Assembly: GCF_002250505.1 (NCBI RefSeq) | Contig: NZ_NJGY01000003.1 | Coordinates: 87,977 to 151,976, forward strand | Length of the DNA: 64,000 nt | Source of the DNA: Janthinobacterium sp. PC23-8 | GTDB taxonomy: Bacteria > Pseudomonadota > Gammaproteobacteria > Burkholderiales > Burkholderiaceae_D | Direction of reading: 5' to 3' | Part shown: positions 53,447 to 64,000 of the stretch, piece by piece | Layout of the letters: every line of letters begins with the position of its first letter | How positions within the stretch are numbered: position 1 is the first letter of the stretch | The notes under the pieces: model-generated | What the model saw: the letters and a program-made list of their open reading frames with translations, nothing else | Told to the model about the DNA's origin: nothing | The model's database searches: none | Translations under genes and position numbers: made by a program

Positions 53447-56110
53447 ATGAGTATCCGTAATCTCGACAAGCTGTTCAAGCCGGCCTCGGTGGCCCTGGTC
53501 GGCGCTTCCCGGCGCGAACGCAGCCTGGGCGCCATCGCCCTGAACAATCTGCTGCAGGGGGGCTACCAGGGCGCCATCTACCCCGTCAATCCCAAGTACG
53601 ATCAGTTGCGCGAGCTGCGCTGCTATCACAAGGTGAGCCAGTTGCCCAAGGCGCCCGACCTGGCGATTATCTGCACGCCGCCGGCCACCTTGCCGGGATT
53701 GATACGCGATCTGGGCGCCATGGGTACGCGCGCGGCCATCGTCATGACGGCGGGGCTCGACAGCGCGGAACACGGCAAGCTGCGCCATCTGATGTTGAAA
53801 GCGGCGAAACCGCACCTGCTGCGCATCCTGGGGCCGAACAGCATGGGCCTTCTGGTGCCAAAAATCGGCCTGAACGCCAGTTTTACGCATCTGGGCGCGG
53901 CCACCGGCAAGATCGCCTTCGTGTCGCAATCGGGGGCGCTGGTGTCGGGCGTGCTGGACTGGGCGCACGCGCATGGCGTGGGCTTTTCCAAATTCATTTC
54001 GCTGGGCGGCAGCGCCGACATCGATTTCGGCGACCTGCTCGACTACCTGGCAGGCGACGTCGATACGGCCGCCATTTTGCTGTACATGGAAGATATACAC
54101 GCGGCCCGCAAATTCATGTCGGCCGCGCGCGCCGCCGCCCGCAGCAAACCGGTGATCGTGTTGAAAGCGGGGCGCGAAGCGGCAGGCGCGGCGATGGCGG
54201 CCTGGCATACGGGCGCGCTGGCAGGGTCGGACGCCGTGTACGACGCGGCGATTCGCCGCGCCGGCATGCTGCGCGTGTATTCGGCCGAGGAGCTGTTCGA
54301 TGCGGTCGAAACGCTCACGCATATCCGCGCCCAGCGCGGCGAACGGCTGGCGATCCTGTGCAACGGCGGCGGGCTGGGCGTGATGGCCACCGATGCGCTG
54401 GTGGGCAAGGGTGGCAAGCTGGCCGAACTGTCGCCCGAGACCGTGATCGCGCTGGAAAAGGCGCTGCCGCCCGGCTGGTCGCACGACAACCCGGTCGGCC
54501 TGGCCGGCGACGCGCCGGTGCAGCGCTATGTCGACGCGCTCAAGCCCTTGCTGTCCGAACCCGACGCGGACGCCATGCTGCTGCTGCATGCGCCGACGGC
54601 CATGGTCTCCTCGATCGAGATCGCCGAGGCCGTCACGCCGCTGATCAAGGCCACGTCGCGCACGGTGCTGTCGTGCATGCTCGGTGGCACCACGGTGTCG
54701 GCCGCGCGCCAGGTGTTCAGCCGCGCCGGCATCCCCACCTACGATACGCCTGAAAAAGCCGTGCATGGTTTCATGCAGATCGTGCAGTACCGGCGCAACC
54801 AGGACACCCTGATGGAGGTGCCGGCCCAGCTGCCGCTCTCTGGTGCGCCGCGCCGCGCGCGCGTGCGCGAAATCGTTGCGCTGGCGCTGGCCGCCGGCCA
54901 GACAGTGCTGGGCGAATGCCGCTCGAAAGAAATTCTGGCCGCCTATGGCATTCCGGTCGCCACCACGCGCATGGCGGCCGACGTGGAAGAGGCGCTGGCG
55001 GTGGCGTTTGAGATCGGCTACCCGGTGGCGCTGAAGATCCATTCACCCGATATCGCGCACAAATCGGACGTCGGCGGCGTGGCGCTCGATCTCGACAACC
55101 CGGCGATCCTGCGCACGGCCGCCGCCGCCATGGAAAAGCGCGTGCGCAAGATGCGGCCCGACGCGCTGATCGACGGCTTTACGGTACAGCAGATGGCGCG
55201 CCGGCCGCAGTCGCATGAACTGATCGTCGGCGTCACCACCGACAGCGCCTTCGGCCCCGTGATTCTGGTGGGGCAGGGCGGCATCTCGGTGGAAGTGACG
55301 GCCGACCATGCGATCGGCCTGCCGCCGCTGAACATGGTGCTGGCGCGCGACATGCTTTCGCGCACGCGGGTGTCGAAGCTGCTGGCTGGCTACCGCAACC
55401 AGCCGGCCGCCAATATCGACGCCATCTGCTACACGCTGATCCAGGTGGCCGAGCTGGTGGCCGATATCGGCGAGCTGGCCGAGCTCGATATCAACCCGCT
55501 GGTGGCCGACGCCGACGGCGTGATCGCGCTCGACGCGCGCATCCGTTTGCAGCCTGGCCAGAGCGCCGACCGGCTGGCGATCCGCCCGTATCCGCAGGAA
55601 CTGGAAGAAACAGTGACATGGATGGGCCAGTCCCTCTTGCTGCGTCCGATCCGTCCCGAAGACGCGCTGCAGCATATCGACCTGTTCAATGCGCTCGACC
55701 CGGACGACGTGCGGCTGCGCTTTTTTACCTCGATGCGCGAGCTGCCGCTGTCGCAGCTGGCGCGCCTGACGCAGATCGACTACGACCGCGCGATGGCCTT
55801 TATCGCCACCCACACGGGGCCGGACGGCCAGCCGGAAACCCTGGGCGTGGTGCGCGCCGTGGCCGATCCGGACAATATTACGGCCGACTTCGCGATCGCC
55901 GTGCGCTCAAAGCTCAAGGCGCAGGGCCTGGGCCATATCCTGTTTGAAAAACTGGTCGATTACTTCCGCAGCCGCGGCACGGAAGAACTGGTGGGCGAGG
56001 CGATGGCGCGCAACAAGGGCATGCAGCGGCTGGTGAAAAGCTTCGGCGGCACCGTCACGCCGTCGGAAGAGCCGGGCGTGGTGGATCTGCATATCCGTCT
56101 GCGCCAGTGA
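53447..56110 (+). CDS. Pat-type protein acetyltransferase (acyl-CoA synthetase-like plus GNAT)
   Basis: The 887-residue protein matches the YfiQ/PatZ class, which acetylates lysines of enzymes such as acetyl-CoA synthetase. Residues about 1-450 form the CoA-binding and ligase-like domains (KPASVALVGASRRERSLG, FVSQSGALVSGVLDWA, AAWHTGALAGSDAVYDAA). Residues about 480-710 form the ATP-grasp-like domain (GYPVALKIHSPDIAHKSDVGGVAL, VGVTTDSAFGPVILVGQGG, ELDINPLVAD). The C-terminal GNAT domain (about 720-887) includes LRPIRPEDALQHIDLF and LKAQGLGHILFEKLVDYFRSRG. The His of AAWHTG is the conserved phosphorylatable His position of ADP-forming ligases. Length is normal. An AAGG site precedes the ATG. 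Confidence 0.92.
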   Translation: MSIRNLDKLFKPASVALVGASRRERSLGAIALNNLLQGGYQGAIYPVNPKYDQLRELRCYHKVSQLPKAPDLAIICTPPATLPGLIRDLGAMGTRAAIVMTAGLDSAEHGKLRHLMLKAAKPHLLRILGPNSMGLLVPKIGLNASFTHLGAATGKIAFVSQSGALVSGVLDWAHAHGVGFSKFISLGGSADIDFGDLLDYLAGDVDTAAILLYMEDIHAARKFMSAARAAARSKPVIVLKAGREAAGAAMAAWHTGALAGSDAVYDAAIRRAGMLRVYSAEELFDAVETLTHIRAQRGERLAILCNGGGLGVMATDALVGKGGKLAELSPETVIALEKALPPGWSHDNPVGLAGDAPVQRYVDALKPLLSEPDADAMLLLHAPTAMVSSIEIAEAVTPLIKATSRTVLSCMLGGTTVSAARQVFSRAGIPTYDTPEKAVHGFMQIVQYRRNQDTLMEVPAQLPLSGAPRRARVREIVALALAAGQTVLGECRSKEILAAYGIPVATTRMAADVEEALAVAFEIGYPVALKIHSPDIAHKSDVGGVALDLDNPAILRTAAAAMEKRVRKMRPDALIDGFTVQQMARRPQSHELIVGVTTDSAFGPVILVGQGGISVEVTADHAIGLPPLNMVLARDMLSRTRVSKLLAGYRNQPAANIDAICYTLIQVAELVADIGELAELDINPLVADADGVIALDARIRLQPGQSADRLAIRPYPQELEETVTWMGQSLLLRPIRPEDALQHIDLFNALDPDDVRLRFFTSMRELPLSQLARLTQIDYDRAMAFIATHTGPDGQPETLGVVRAVADPDNITADFAIAVRSKLKAQGLGHILFEKLVDYFRSRGTEELVGEAMARNKGMQRLVKSFGGTVTPSEEPGVVDLHIRLRQ

Positions 56111-56215
56111 GTCCGTGCTGGTAGGGTTTGCGCAGGATCAATCCTGTCGCTGTCGGCAGTCTTTACACTCTCAACTTCACGTTTCCATCCTGGCCGCGTT
56201 TTTGGGAGTGAGTGC

Positions 56216-56872
56216 ATGCTTACAGCAACCTATACTTTGGTGTCCTTGTCGGTCGAGCAGGCCAGCATCCGCGTAAGCCTGCTGTCGTTTCAGCAGTATA
56301 TGCACGCGCTGTTGCGCCAGCAGCAACAGCTGTCCATGGCGCATCTGGACTACGCGTGCGACTGGCTCAAGCGCCTGTACCAGTGCGGCTACTGGCGCAA
56401 GGTCGACCAGTACCTGGTGCCGGCGATACGCCGGGCCACGCCGCACGCCGACGGCTTGCTGGAAGAATTGGGCAAGCTCAATCATGCGGCGCTGGAAAGC
56501 GTCAATCTGGTGCAGCTGCGCACCATGGCGGCCATCGACAGCGCCGAACGGCTGGGGTCGCAAGTGGAGCAGTTGGGTGCGGCCATCGACAGTTTTTGCG
56601 CCGCCCTGATGGCGCGCCTGGAAATGGAAGAGCGTGAATTGTTTGCCCTGGCGCGCCGGGTGATTGCCGGCGACGCCTGGTTTGCCATCGCCTACCAGTT
56701 CCTGGCCCACGATGCGCGCGTCGCCGAAAACCGCCACAACAAGGCGCGCGTGCTGCCGTTCGTGCAGAGCGCCGTCGTGTCCCACGCCAGCGTGCCGGCG
56801 CATGCGCCGGCAGTGGCCGCTAACTGCGCCGCCGCGGCTGGCACGCCTGGCCAGCATCACCACGTGGCATGA
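56216..56872 (+). CDS. All-helical, hemerythrin-like protein of unknown function
   Basis: The 218-residue protein is predicted to be a helical bundle. The segment FCAALMARLEMEERELFALARRVI (about residues 124-147) followed by AYQFLAHDARVAE resembles the third and fourth helices of hemerythrin-type domains. The usual metal-binding His before the Glu-Glu pair is replaced by Leu/Arg residues, so iron binding is doubtful. The N-terminus (SVEQASIRVSLLSFQQYMHALLRQQ) is not a signal peptide. A GGAG site precedes the ATG. The last 40 residues are Ala/His-rich. It could be an Rsd- or hemerythrin-related regulator; I cannot say which. Confidence 0.65.
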   Translation: MLTATYTLVSLSVEQASIRVSLLSFQQYMHALLRQQQQLSMAHLDYACDWLKRLYQCGYWRKVDQYLVPAIRRATPHADGLLEELGKLNHAALESVNLVQLRTMAAIDSAERLGSQVEQLGAAIDSFCAALMARLEMEERELFALARRVIAGDAWFAIAYQFLAHDARVAENRHNKARVLPFVQSAVVSHASVPAHAPAVAANCAAAAGTPGQHHHVA

Positions 56873-56912
56873 AGTCGCCGCTGGGGCCGGTTTGATGAAA
56901 AAATTTTAAGTT

Positions 56913-56950
56913 AATTATCTGTTAATTATCTGATAGTTATCTGTTAATTA
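56913..56950. repeat. Three tandem 11-bp repeats in an AT-rich gap
   Basis: The units are AATTATCTGTT (56913-56923), AATTATCTGAT (56924-56934) and AGTTATCTGTT (56935-56945), followed by AATTA. A weaker fourth copy lies at 56902-56912. One unit per DNA turn places each TTATCTG on the same face. They lie about 75-110 bp upstream of the DUF349 gene start, in an unusually AT-rich spacer. Confidence 0.8.
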
Positions 56951-57020
56951 CGCGATTGCTCTCTGATGCAATGCCCCTGGCTTTGTTATGATGGTGGTTT
57001 TGATCCACGCGAAACCCGTC

Positions 57021-59615
57021 ATGTTCGAATTTCTCTTCAAGCGTTCTGCCAGCAAGGTCAGCAAGGCTGGCAAAACCACCGCACCGGATCCTGTGGCGGC
57101 AGAGCAGGCCGCCGCCACGGCGCAGAGCGCTTCGCGCCGCGCCGAACAGCTGGCGCGCGCGCATGCCGTGGCCGGCGATGAGGCGGCCGCCTTTGACTTC
57201 ATTATTGGCAGCGAATTTGCCGAAGCCCGCCTGATCGCGGCCGAACATGTACACGCGCTGCCGCTGCTGGAAAAAGTCCACCAGGCGATGCGCAATACCG
57301 ACCGCCGCGTCGCCAAGCTGGTGCAGGGCCGCATCGACCTGATACGCCACCAGGGGGCCGAAGCGCAGCGCGCCCAGGCCAGCATCGCCACCGCGCAGCG
57401 CCTGCTGGACGATGAAAAACTCAGTCCCAACCAGGTCGCCGAGCTCGATCGTCAATGGCAGGTCATCAAGGCCACCCCAGAGCTGGCCGAACAGTTCACC
57501 GCCGCGCGCGCCGCCCTGGCGCAGCGCCTGGAAGCGCAAGTGGTGCTGCAGCGCGCCGTGATCGACGCCGTCGCTTGCGCGCGCAAGCTGGCCACCGGCG
57601 GCCAGTCGGCGCAGGAACTGGCGCAAGCGCTGGCAAGCCTCGACGCCGGGCACGCGCTGCACGGGCAGTCGCCCGAGCGCGCATCGCTGCCGAAACATCT
57701 GGCACTCGACTTTGCCCAGGCGCGCGAGCAGGCGCAAACAGCCTTGCAGGCGCTGCAGCAGCACCAGGCCGTGTTCGACGCGCGTCAGGCGGCATTGACC
57801 GAATGGCAGGCGCAGGACGCCGCCACGCTCGACGCGGACGCCATCAAGCGCGCCTGGCAAGCGCTGCCGCGCCTGCCAGAGTCGCCGCTGTCCGATACCT
57901 TGCAGCAGCAGTTCGACTCCTTGCTGGCCAGCGCACCGGCGCCGGCGGCCCCGGAAGCGGCGCCTGCCGCCGAACCTGCGCAATCGAGCTCAAACACGCG
58001 CAAAGCGCGCGCCGAAGCGGCGCCGGTCTCGAAAGAAAGCAGCGAGCAGTTCTTCAAGGCGCTCGACGCCATGGAAGCGGCGCTGGCCGAAGGCCTGCTG
58101 CATGTGGCCTCCGAGCACGACAAAACCCTGCGTGAGAGCAAGCATGGCCGCTTGACGCCGGCCCAGGCCGACCGCCTGGCCCATGTGCGCGCGCAGTTCA
58201 AGCAACTGGCCGACTGGGCGCGCTGGGGCGGCAACGTCTCGCGCGAGGAACTGGTCAAGGCGGCCGAGGAATTGCCGGCGCAAGAACTGCCGATGAGCGA
58301 ACTGGCACGCAAGGTCGGCAGCCTGCGCGAGCGCTGGAAGTCGCTCGATACCTTGTCCGGCCCGGCCCCCAAGTCGCTGTGGGAGCGGTTCGACGCCGCC
58401 TGCACGGTGGCCTACGCGCCGGCTGCCCAGCATTTCAGGCAGCTGGCCGACGAGCGCCACGGCAATGCCGCGAAGGCGCGGGAACTGATCGTTGAGGCGA
58501 CCGCCCTGGCTGCCGAGGAAAGCACCGACTGGAAACAGGTGGCTTCGAACTCGCAGCGGCTGCGCCAGGCCTGGACGCGCCTGGGCACCATCGACCGCAA
58601 GGACAAGAAACGCCTGGACGGTGAATTCGGCGCGGCGCTGGACGCCTTGTCGAAACCGCTCGATACCCAGCGCCAGATCGAAACGGCGCGCCGCGAGCAA
58701 TTGATCGTCGAAGTGGGCCTGCTGAAACCGTCCGAACGCAATACGGTTGACATGCTCAAGGCCTTGCAGGACAAATGGCAGGAACTGGCCAAGGCCTTGC
58801 CGCTGGAGCGCCGCGCCGAGCAGGCGCTGTGGCAGCGTTTCCGCGCCGCTTGTGACGACATCTTTGCGAAACGCAAGGAAACGGCGCATGCGGCCGACCA
58901 TGAGCGGCGCGAACACCTGCATGCGCGCGAGGCGCTGTGCGCGGCGCTGGAAACGGCTGTCGTGCCTGAAGGCGACGACAGGCAGCGCACGGCGGCCATC
59001 GCCACCTTGCTGCGCGAGACGCGCGCCGCCTGGAACGCCACCGGGCCCGTGCCGCGCGCCAGCGAAGCGAAGCTCGAGCAGCGCTACCAGGCCGCTGTCG
59101 CCTCGGTGCAGGCGCAGGCCGACGCCATCGTCCAGCGCGCCGGCGCGGCGCAGGCGAACGCCATGCGCGACAAGCTGCGCCTGGTGCAGGCACTGGAACT
59201 TGCGCTGGCCGACGGCGGCGCGCTCGATGCGCAGGTGTGGACCGAACGCTGGAGCACCTTGCCGCCGCTCGACGCGCAATACGAACGCAGCCTGCAGACG
59301 CGCTTTGCCGCCGCACTGGCCGCCATGGGCGAGCACAGCGCCGCCCATGTGGCCAGGCTGCAGGCGAACGTGCCGCGCCTGCTGGAAGAAGTGCTGCGTC
59401 TGGAAATCGTCGCCGGCGTCGACAGCGGCGCCGAGTTCGCGCGCGACCGCCTGAAGATGCAGGTCGACGTGCTGCAGTCGTCCCTGAAATTGGGCCAGAA
59501 GCCGCTCACGCAAGCGTCGCAGCTGATGCAGCTATGCGCGATCGCCGCGCTGACGGACGCGCGCACGGCCAGCCGCATCGAGGCGCTGCTGCGCCGCATC
59601 GGCGGTGGCGCATGA
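57021..59615 (+). CDS. DUF349 domain protein (long coiled coil)
   Basis: I annotate 864 residues from ATG 57021 (MFEFLFKRSASK); an ATG 33 bp upstream is weaker. The chain is almost all helix with repeated three-helix DUF349 units, seen in LRQAWTRLGTIDRKDKKRLDGEFGAALDAL, LQDKWQELAKALPLERRAEQALWQRFRAACDD and RAAWNATGPVPRASEAKLEQRYQAA. DUF349 proteins have been linked to envelope or polysaccharide phenotypes and to nucleic-acid-associated coiled coils in some bacteria; the role here is unknown. There is no signal peptide. Its stop overlaps the moaE start by 4 bp (ATGA), so the two are translationally coupled. Confidence 0.85.
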   Translation: MFEFLFKRSASKVSKAGKTTAPDPVAAEQAAATAQSASRRAEQLARAHAVAGDEAAAFDFIIGSEFAEARLIAAEHVHALPLLEKVHQAMRNTDRRVAKLVQGRIDLIRHQGAEAQRAQASIATAQRLLDDEKLSPNQVAELDRQWQVIKATPELAEQFTAARAALAQRLEAQVVLQRAVIDAVACARKLATGGQSAQELAQALASLDAGHALHGQSPERASLPKHLALDFAQAREQAQTALQALQQHQAVFDARQAALTEWQAQDAATLDADAIKRAWQALPRLPESPLSDTLQQQFDSLLASAPAPAAPEAAPAAEPAQSSSNTRKARAEAAPVSKESSEQFFKALDAMEAALAEGLLHVASEHDKTLRESKHGRLTPAQADRLAHVRAQFKQLADWARWGGNVSREELVKAAEELPAQELPMSELARKVGSLRERWKSLDTLSGPAPKSLWERFDAACTVAYAPAAQHFRQLADERHGNAAKARELIVEATALAAEESTDWKQVASNSQRLRQAWTRLGTIDRKDKKRLDGEFGAALDALSKPLDTQRQIETARREQLIVEVGLLKPSERNTVDMLKALQDKWQELAKALPLERRAEQALWQRFRAACDDIFAKRKETAHAADHERREHLHAREALCAALETAVVPEGDDRQRTAAIATLLRETRAAWNATGPVPRASEAKLEQRYQAAVASVQAQADAIVQRAGAAQANAMRDKLRLVQALELALADGGALDAQVWTERWSTLPPLDAQYERSLQTRFAAALAAMGEHSAAHVARLQANVPRLLEEVLRLEIVAGVDSGAEFARDRLKMQVDVLQSSLKLGQKPLTQASQLMQLCAIAALTDARTASRIEALLRRIGGGA

Positions 59616-60088
59616 CGACGACCACAGTCACGGTCAGCGTGCGCATCCAGGAAGCCGATTTTGACCTGAGCGAAGAAATCGCACAATTGCGCGCGCATGA
59701 CCCCAGAGTGGGCGCCGTGGTGGGCTTCGTGGGCACCGTGCGCGACATGAACGAAGGACTGGACGTGGCCTCGATGGAACTCGAACACTATCCGGGCATG
59801 ACCGAAAAGGCGATCGAGGCCATCGTCGCGCAGGCACAGGCACGCTGGCCGCTGGCCGGCGCCCTTGTGATTCACCGCGTCGGACCATTGCGGCCGCAGG
59901 AGCAGATCGTGCTGGTGGCGGTGGCGTCCGGCCACCGCGGCGAAGCCTTTGCCGCCTGCGAATTCATTATCGACTACCTGAAAACGGCTGCGCCGTTCTG
60001 GAAGAAGGAAGCGACGCCGGCGGGCGCGCGCTGGGTCGATGCGCGCGTGACGGACGAAACCGCGCTCGACAAATGGCGCACTGACTAG
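59612..60088 (+). CDS. moaE: Molybdopterin synthase catalytic subunit MoaE
   Basis: The 158-residue MoaE inserts two sulfurs into precursor Z using thiocarboxylated MoaD, making molybdopterin. Family marks are VGAVVGFVGTVRDMNEG, LELEHYPGMTE-like MELEHYPGMTEKAI, the RVGPLRPQEQIVLVAVASGHRGEAF strand, and the active-site lysine stretch FWKKEATPAGARWVDA. The ATG at 59612 overlaps the upstream stop. MoaD normally lies just before moaE, but a DUF349 gene occupies that place and no moaD was found in the window. clpB follows, as in related betaproteobacteria. Confidence 0.95.
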   Translation: MTTTTVTVSVRIQEADFDLSEEIAQLRAHDPRVGAVVGFVGTVRDMNEGLDVASMELEHYPGMTEKAIEAIVAQAQARWPLAGALVIHRVGPLRPQEQIVLVAVASGHRGEAFAACEFIIDYLKTAAPFWKKEATPAGARWVDARVTDETALDKWRTD

Positions 60089-60162
60089 ATTAGCCCACGC
60101 AGGTCAAGCTTCCCGCACATGGCGATGCGGCGCCACTGCATTATTTTCTTGCAATGTGTATG

Positions 60163-60190
60163 CTTGAAAAGGACCGCCACACCCCAATTT
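60163..60190 (+). promoter_or_regulatory. Heat-shock sigma-32 promoter of clpB
   Basis: CTTGAAA (60163-60169) and CCCCAATTT (60182-60190) are separated by 12 bp, close to the RpoH consensus CTTGAAA-N12/14-CCCCATNT. The site lies 36 bp before the clpB ATG, giving a short leader. Confidence 0.85.
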
Positions 60191-60225
60191 GATTCACAAC
60201 GAATTAACCGGGAGCACCTTTCATC

Positions 60226-62832
<2,607 letters not shown>

Positions 62833-62853
62833 TTTTCCTGTTGCCAGGCCGCG

Positions 62854-62886
62854 AGGGCGCGATCAGGGTAGACCTGAGCGCGCCCT
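62854..62886 (+). terminator. Likely clpB terminator hairpin
   Basis: AGGGCGCGATCAGG pairs with CCTGAGCGCGCCCT (one mismatch) across a 5-base loop, 21 bp after the clpB stop. TTGTTG follows, a weak U-tract. Confidence 0.6.
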
Positions 62887-62933
62887 TGTTGCTATCATCA
62901 ACAGTATTTTCTGATGACTCTGGAGGTTGGGAT

Positions 62934-64000
62934 ATGGCAAGCAAATGGCAGGCAGGACGACGCATGGTACTGGGCATGACGCTGGCGGCGGCCGTGCTGG
63001 CGGTGCCCGCGCATGCGCAGGAAGAAAAAGTCCTGAATATCTACAACTGGTCCGACTATATCGGCGACGAGACGATCAAGAATTTTGAGAAGGAAACCGG
63101 CATCAAGGTGCGCTACGACGTTTTCGACAATAACGAAATCCTCAACGCGAAACTGGTGGCCGGCAAGTCGGGCTATGACATCGTGGTGCCGACCGCCCAG
63201 TGGGCGCGGCTGCAGATCGACGCGGGCCTGCTGCGCAAGCTCGACAAGAGCAAGCTGAACAACATCGGCAACCTCGACGCCAACCTGCAGGCCAAGCTGG
63301 CCAGGATCGATCCGAACAATGATTACCTGGTCGACTGGCTGTGGGGCTACACCACGGTGGGCATCAACGTCAACAAGGTCAAGGCCGCGCTGGGCGCCAT
63401 GCCGATGCCGGAAAACGCCTGGGACCTGATTTTCGACCCCAAGTATGTGTCGAAGCTCAAATCGTGCGGCGTCTCCTTCCTCGATTCGCCGTCCGAAGTG
63501 CTGCCGGCCGCGCTGCAATACCTGAACAAGCCGGCGTATTCGAAAACGGCGGCCGACTACCAGGAAGCGGGCAAGGTGCTGCAGGCCATCCGTCCCTACG
63601 TGACCTTGTTCAGCTCGTCTGGCTATATCAATGACATGGCCAACGGTTCCGTCTGCGTGGCGCTGGGATGGTCGGGCGACATCAATATCGCGCGCCAGCG
63701 TGCCTTGGACGCCAGGAACGGCAATGTGATCCAGGTTCTGGTGCCGAAAACGGCGGCGCTGATGTTCGACACGATGGCGATTCCGGCCGACGCGCCGCAC
63801 CCGAACAATGCGCACGCCTTTATCAACTACATCCTGCGCCCGCAAGTGCATGCCAGCCTGAGCAACAAGGTGTTCTACGCCAACCCGAATGTGCCGAGCC
63901 TGAAATACGTGCGCAAGGACATCGCCGAGAACAAGGCCATCTTTTTGTCGGACGCCGACAAGCAGCGCATGGCCGCACCCGAGCCGATCACGGCCGATAT
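62934..64000 (+). CDS. Polyamine ABC transporter substrate-binding protein (3' end cut by window)
   Basis: 355 codons are visible from ATG 62934, which follows a GGAGG site. A signal peptide (about residues 1-28, ending in VPAHAQE) directs it to the periplasm. The mature part matches PotD/PotF-type spermidine/putrescine receptors: LNIYNWSDYIGDETIKNFEKETGIKV, YDIVVPTAQWARLQIDAGLL, WGYTTVGINVNK, and FINYILRPQVHASLSN. The polyamine-contacting Trp/Asp residues (NWSDYI) are present. Usually it feeds an ABC permease and ATPase encoded downstream, outside this window. Whether it prefers putrescine or spermidine is not clear from sequence. Confidence 0.93.
   Translation, partial: MASKWQAGRRMVLGMTLAAAVLAVPAHAQEEKVLNIYNWSDYIGDETIKNFEKETGIKVRYDVFDNNEILNAKLVAGKSGYDIVVPTAQWARLQIDAGLLRKLDKSKLNNIGNLDANLQAKLARIDPNNDYLVDWLWGYTTVGINVNKVKAALGAMPMPENAWDLIFDPKYVSKLKSCGVSFLDSPSEVLPAALQYLNKPAYSKTAADYQEAGKVLQAIRPYVTLFSSSGYINDMANGSVCVALGWSGDINIARQRALDARNGNVIQVLVPKTAALMFDTMAIPADAPHPNNAHAFINYILRPQVHASLSNKVFYANPNVPSLKYVRKDIAENKAIFLSDADKQRMAAPEPITAD

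Overview
The window is GC-rich, densely coded DNA from a betaproteobacterium. I infer the family Oxalobacteraceae (Janthinobacterium / Duganella / Massilia type) from the DUF5610-type protein, the moaE-clpB order, the FecI/FecR/TonB-receptor iron unit and the overall style; no rRNA or species-level marker is present to confirm this. The left edge is a true contig end: bases 1-52 are a slightly degraded Illumina adapter, so genome sequence starts at about base 53 and the first gene is cut there.

1-12.6 kb (minus strand) is one half of a type VI secretion system (T6SS). In transcription order it holds a sigma-54 activator, a small winged-helix-like protein, a fused TssB-TssC sheath protein, Hcp, TssE, TssF, TssG, VgrG and a truncated DUF2169 protein. 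A consensus-perfect sigma-54 promoter (10975-10990) lies upstream of the sheath gene, with inverted GGGCAGGG motifs at the distance expected for activator sites. The membrane complex (TssJLM), TssK, TssA, ClpV and PAAR are not in the window and probably lie beyond the contig end.

12.9-17.0 kb is a Fur-box-controlled iron-uptake unit: FecI-like sigma factor, FecR-like anti-sigma factor and a TonB-dependent siderophore receptor with an STN domain.

17.9-37.3 kb is the strangest region. Two identical initiator tRNA genes (an 81-bp perfect direct repeat) bracket 19.3 kb. Inside are two giant genes on one strand, 2351 and about 3544 codons, with no signal peptide and no catalytic motif I recognise. 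A divergent pair follows: a Tae4-like peptidoglycan amidase and an 82-aa unknown. This is the best candidate here for an undescribed system.

37.4-64 kb is mostly core genome: a methyltransferase, a DUF5610-type protein, small proteins, sbcD-sbcC preceded by a four-PAS diguanylate cyclase, yajD, a lipoprotein fusing discoidin domains to a di-heme oxidoreductase, a DUF2804 protein, a Pat-type protein acetyltransferase, a hemerythrin-like protein, a DUF349 protein overlapping moaE, heat-shock-promoted clpB, and a polyamine-binding protein cut by the right edge.
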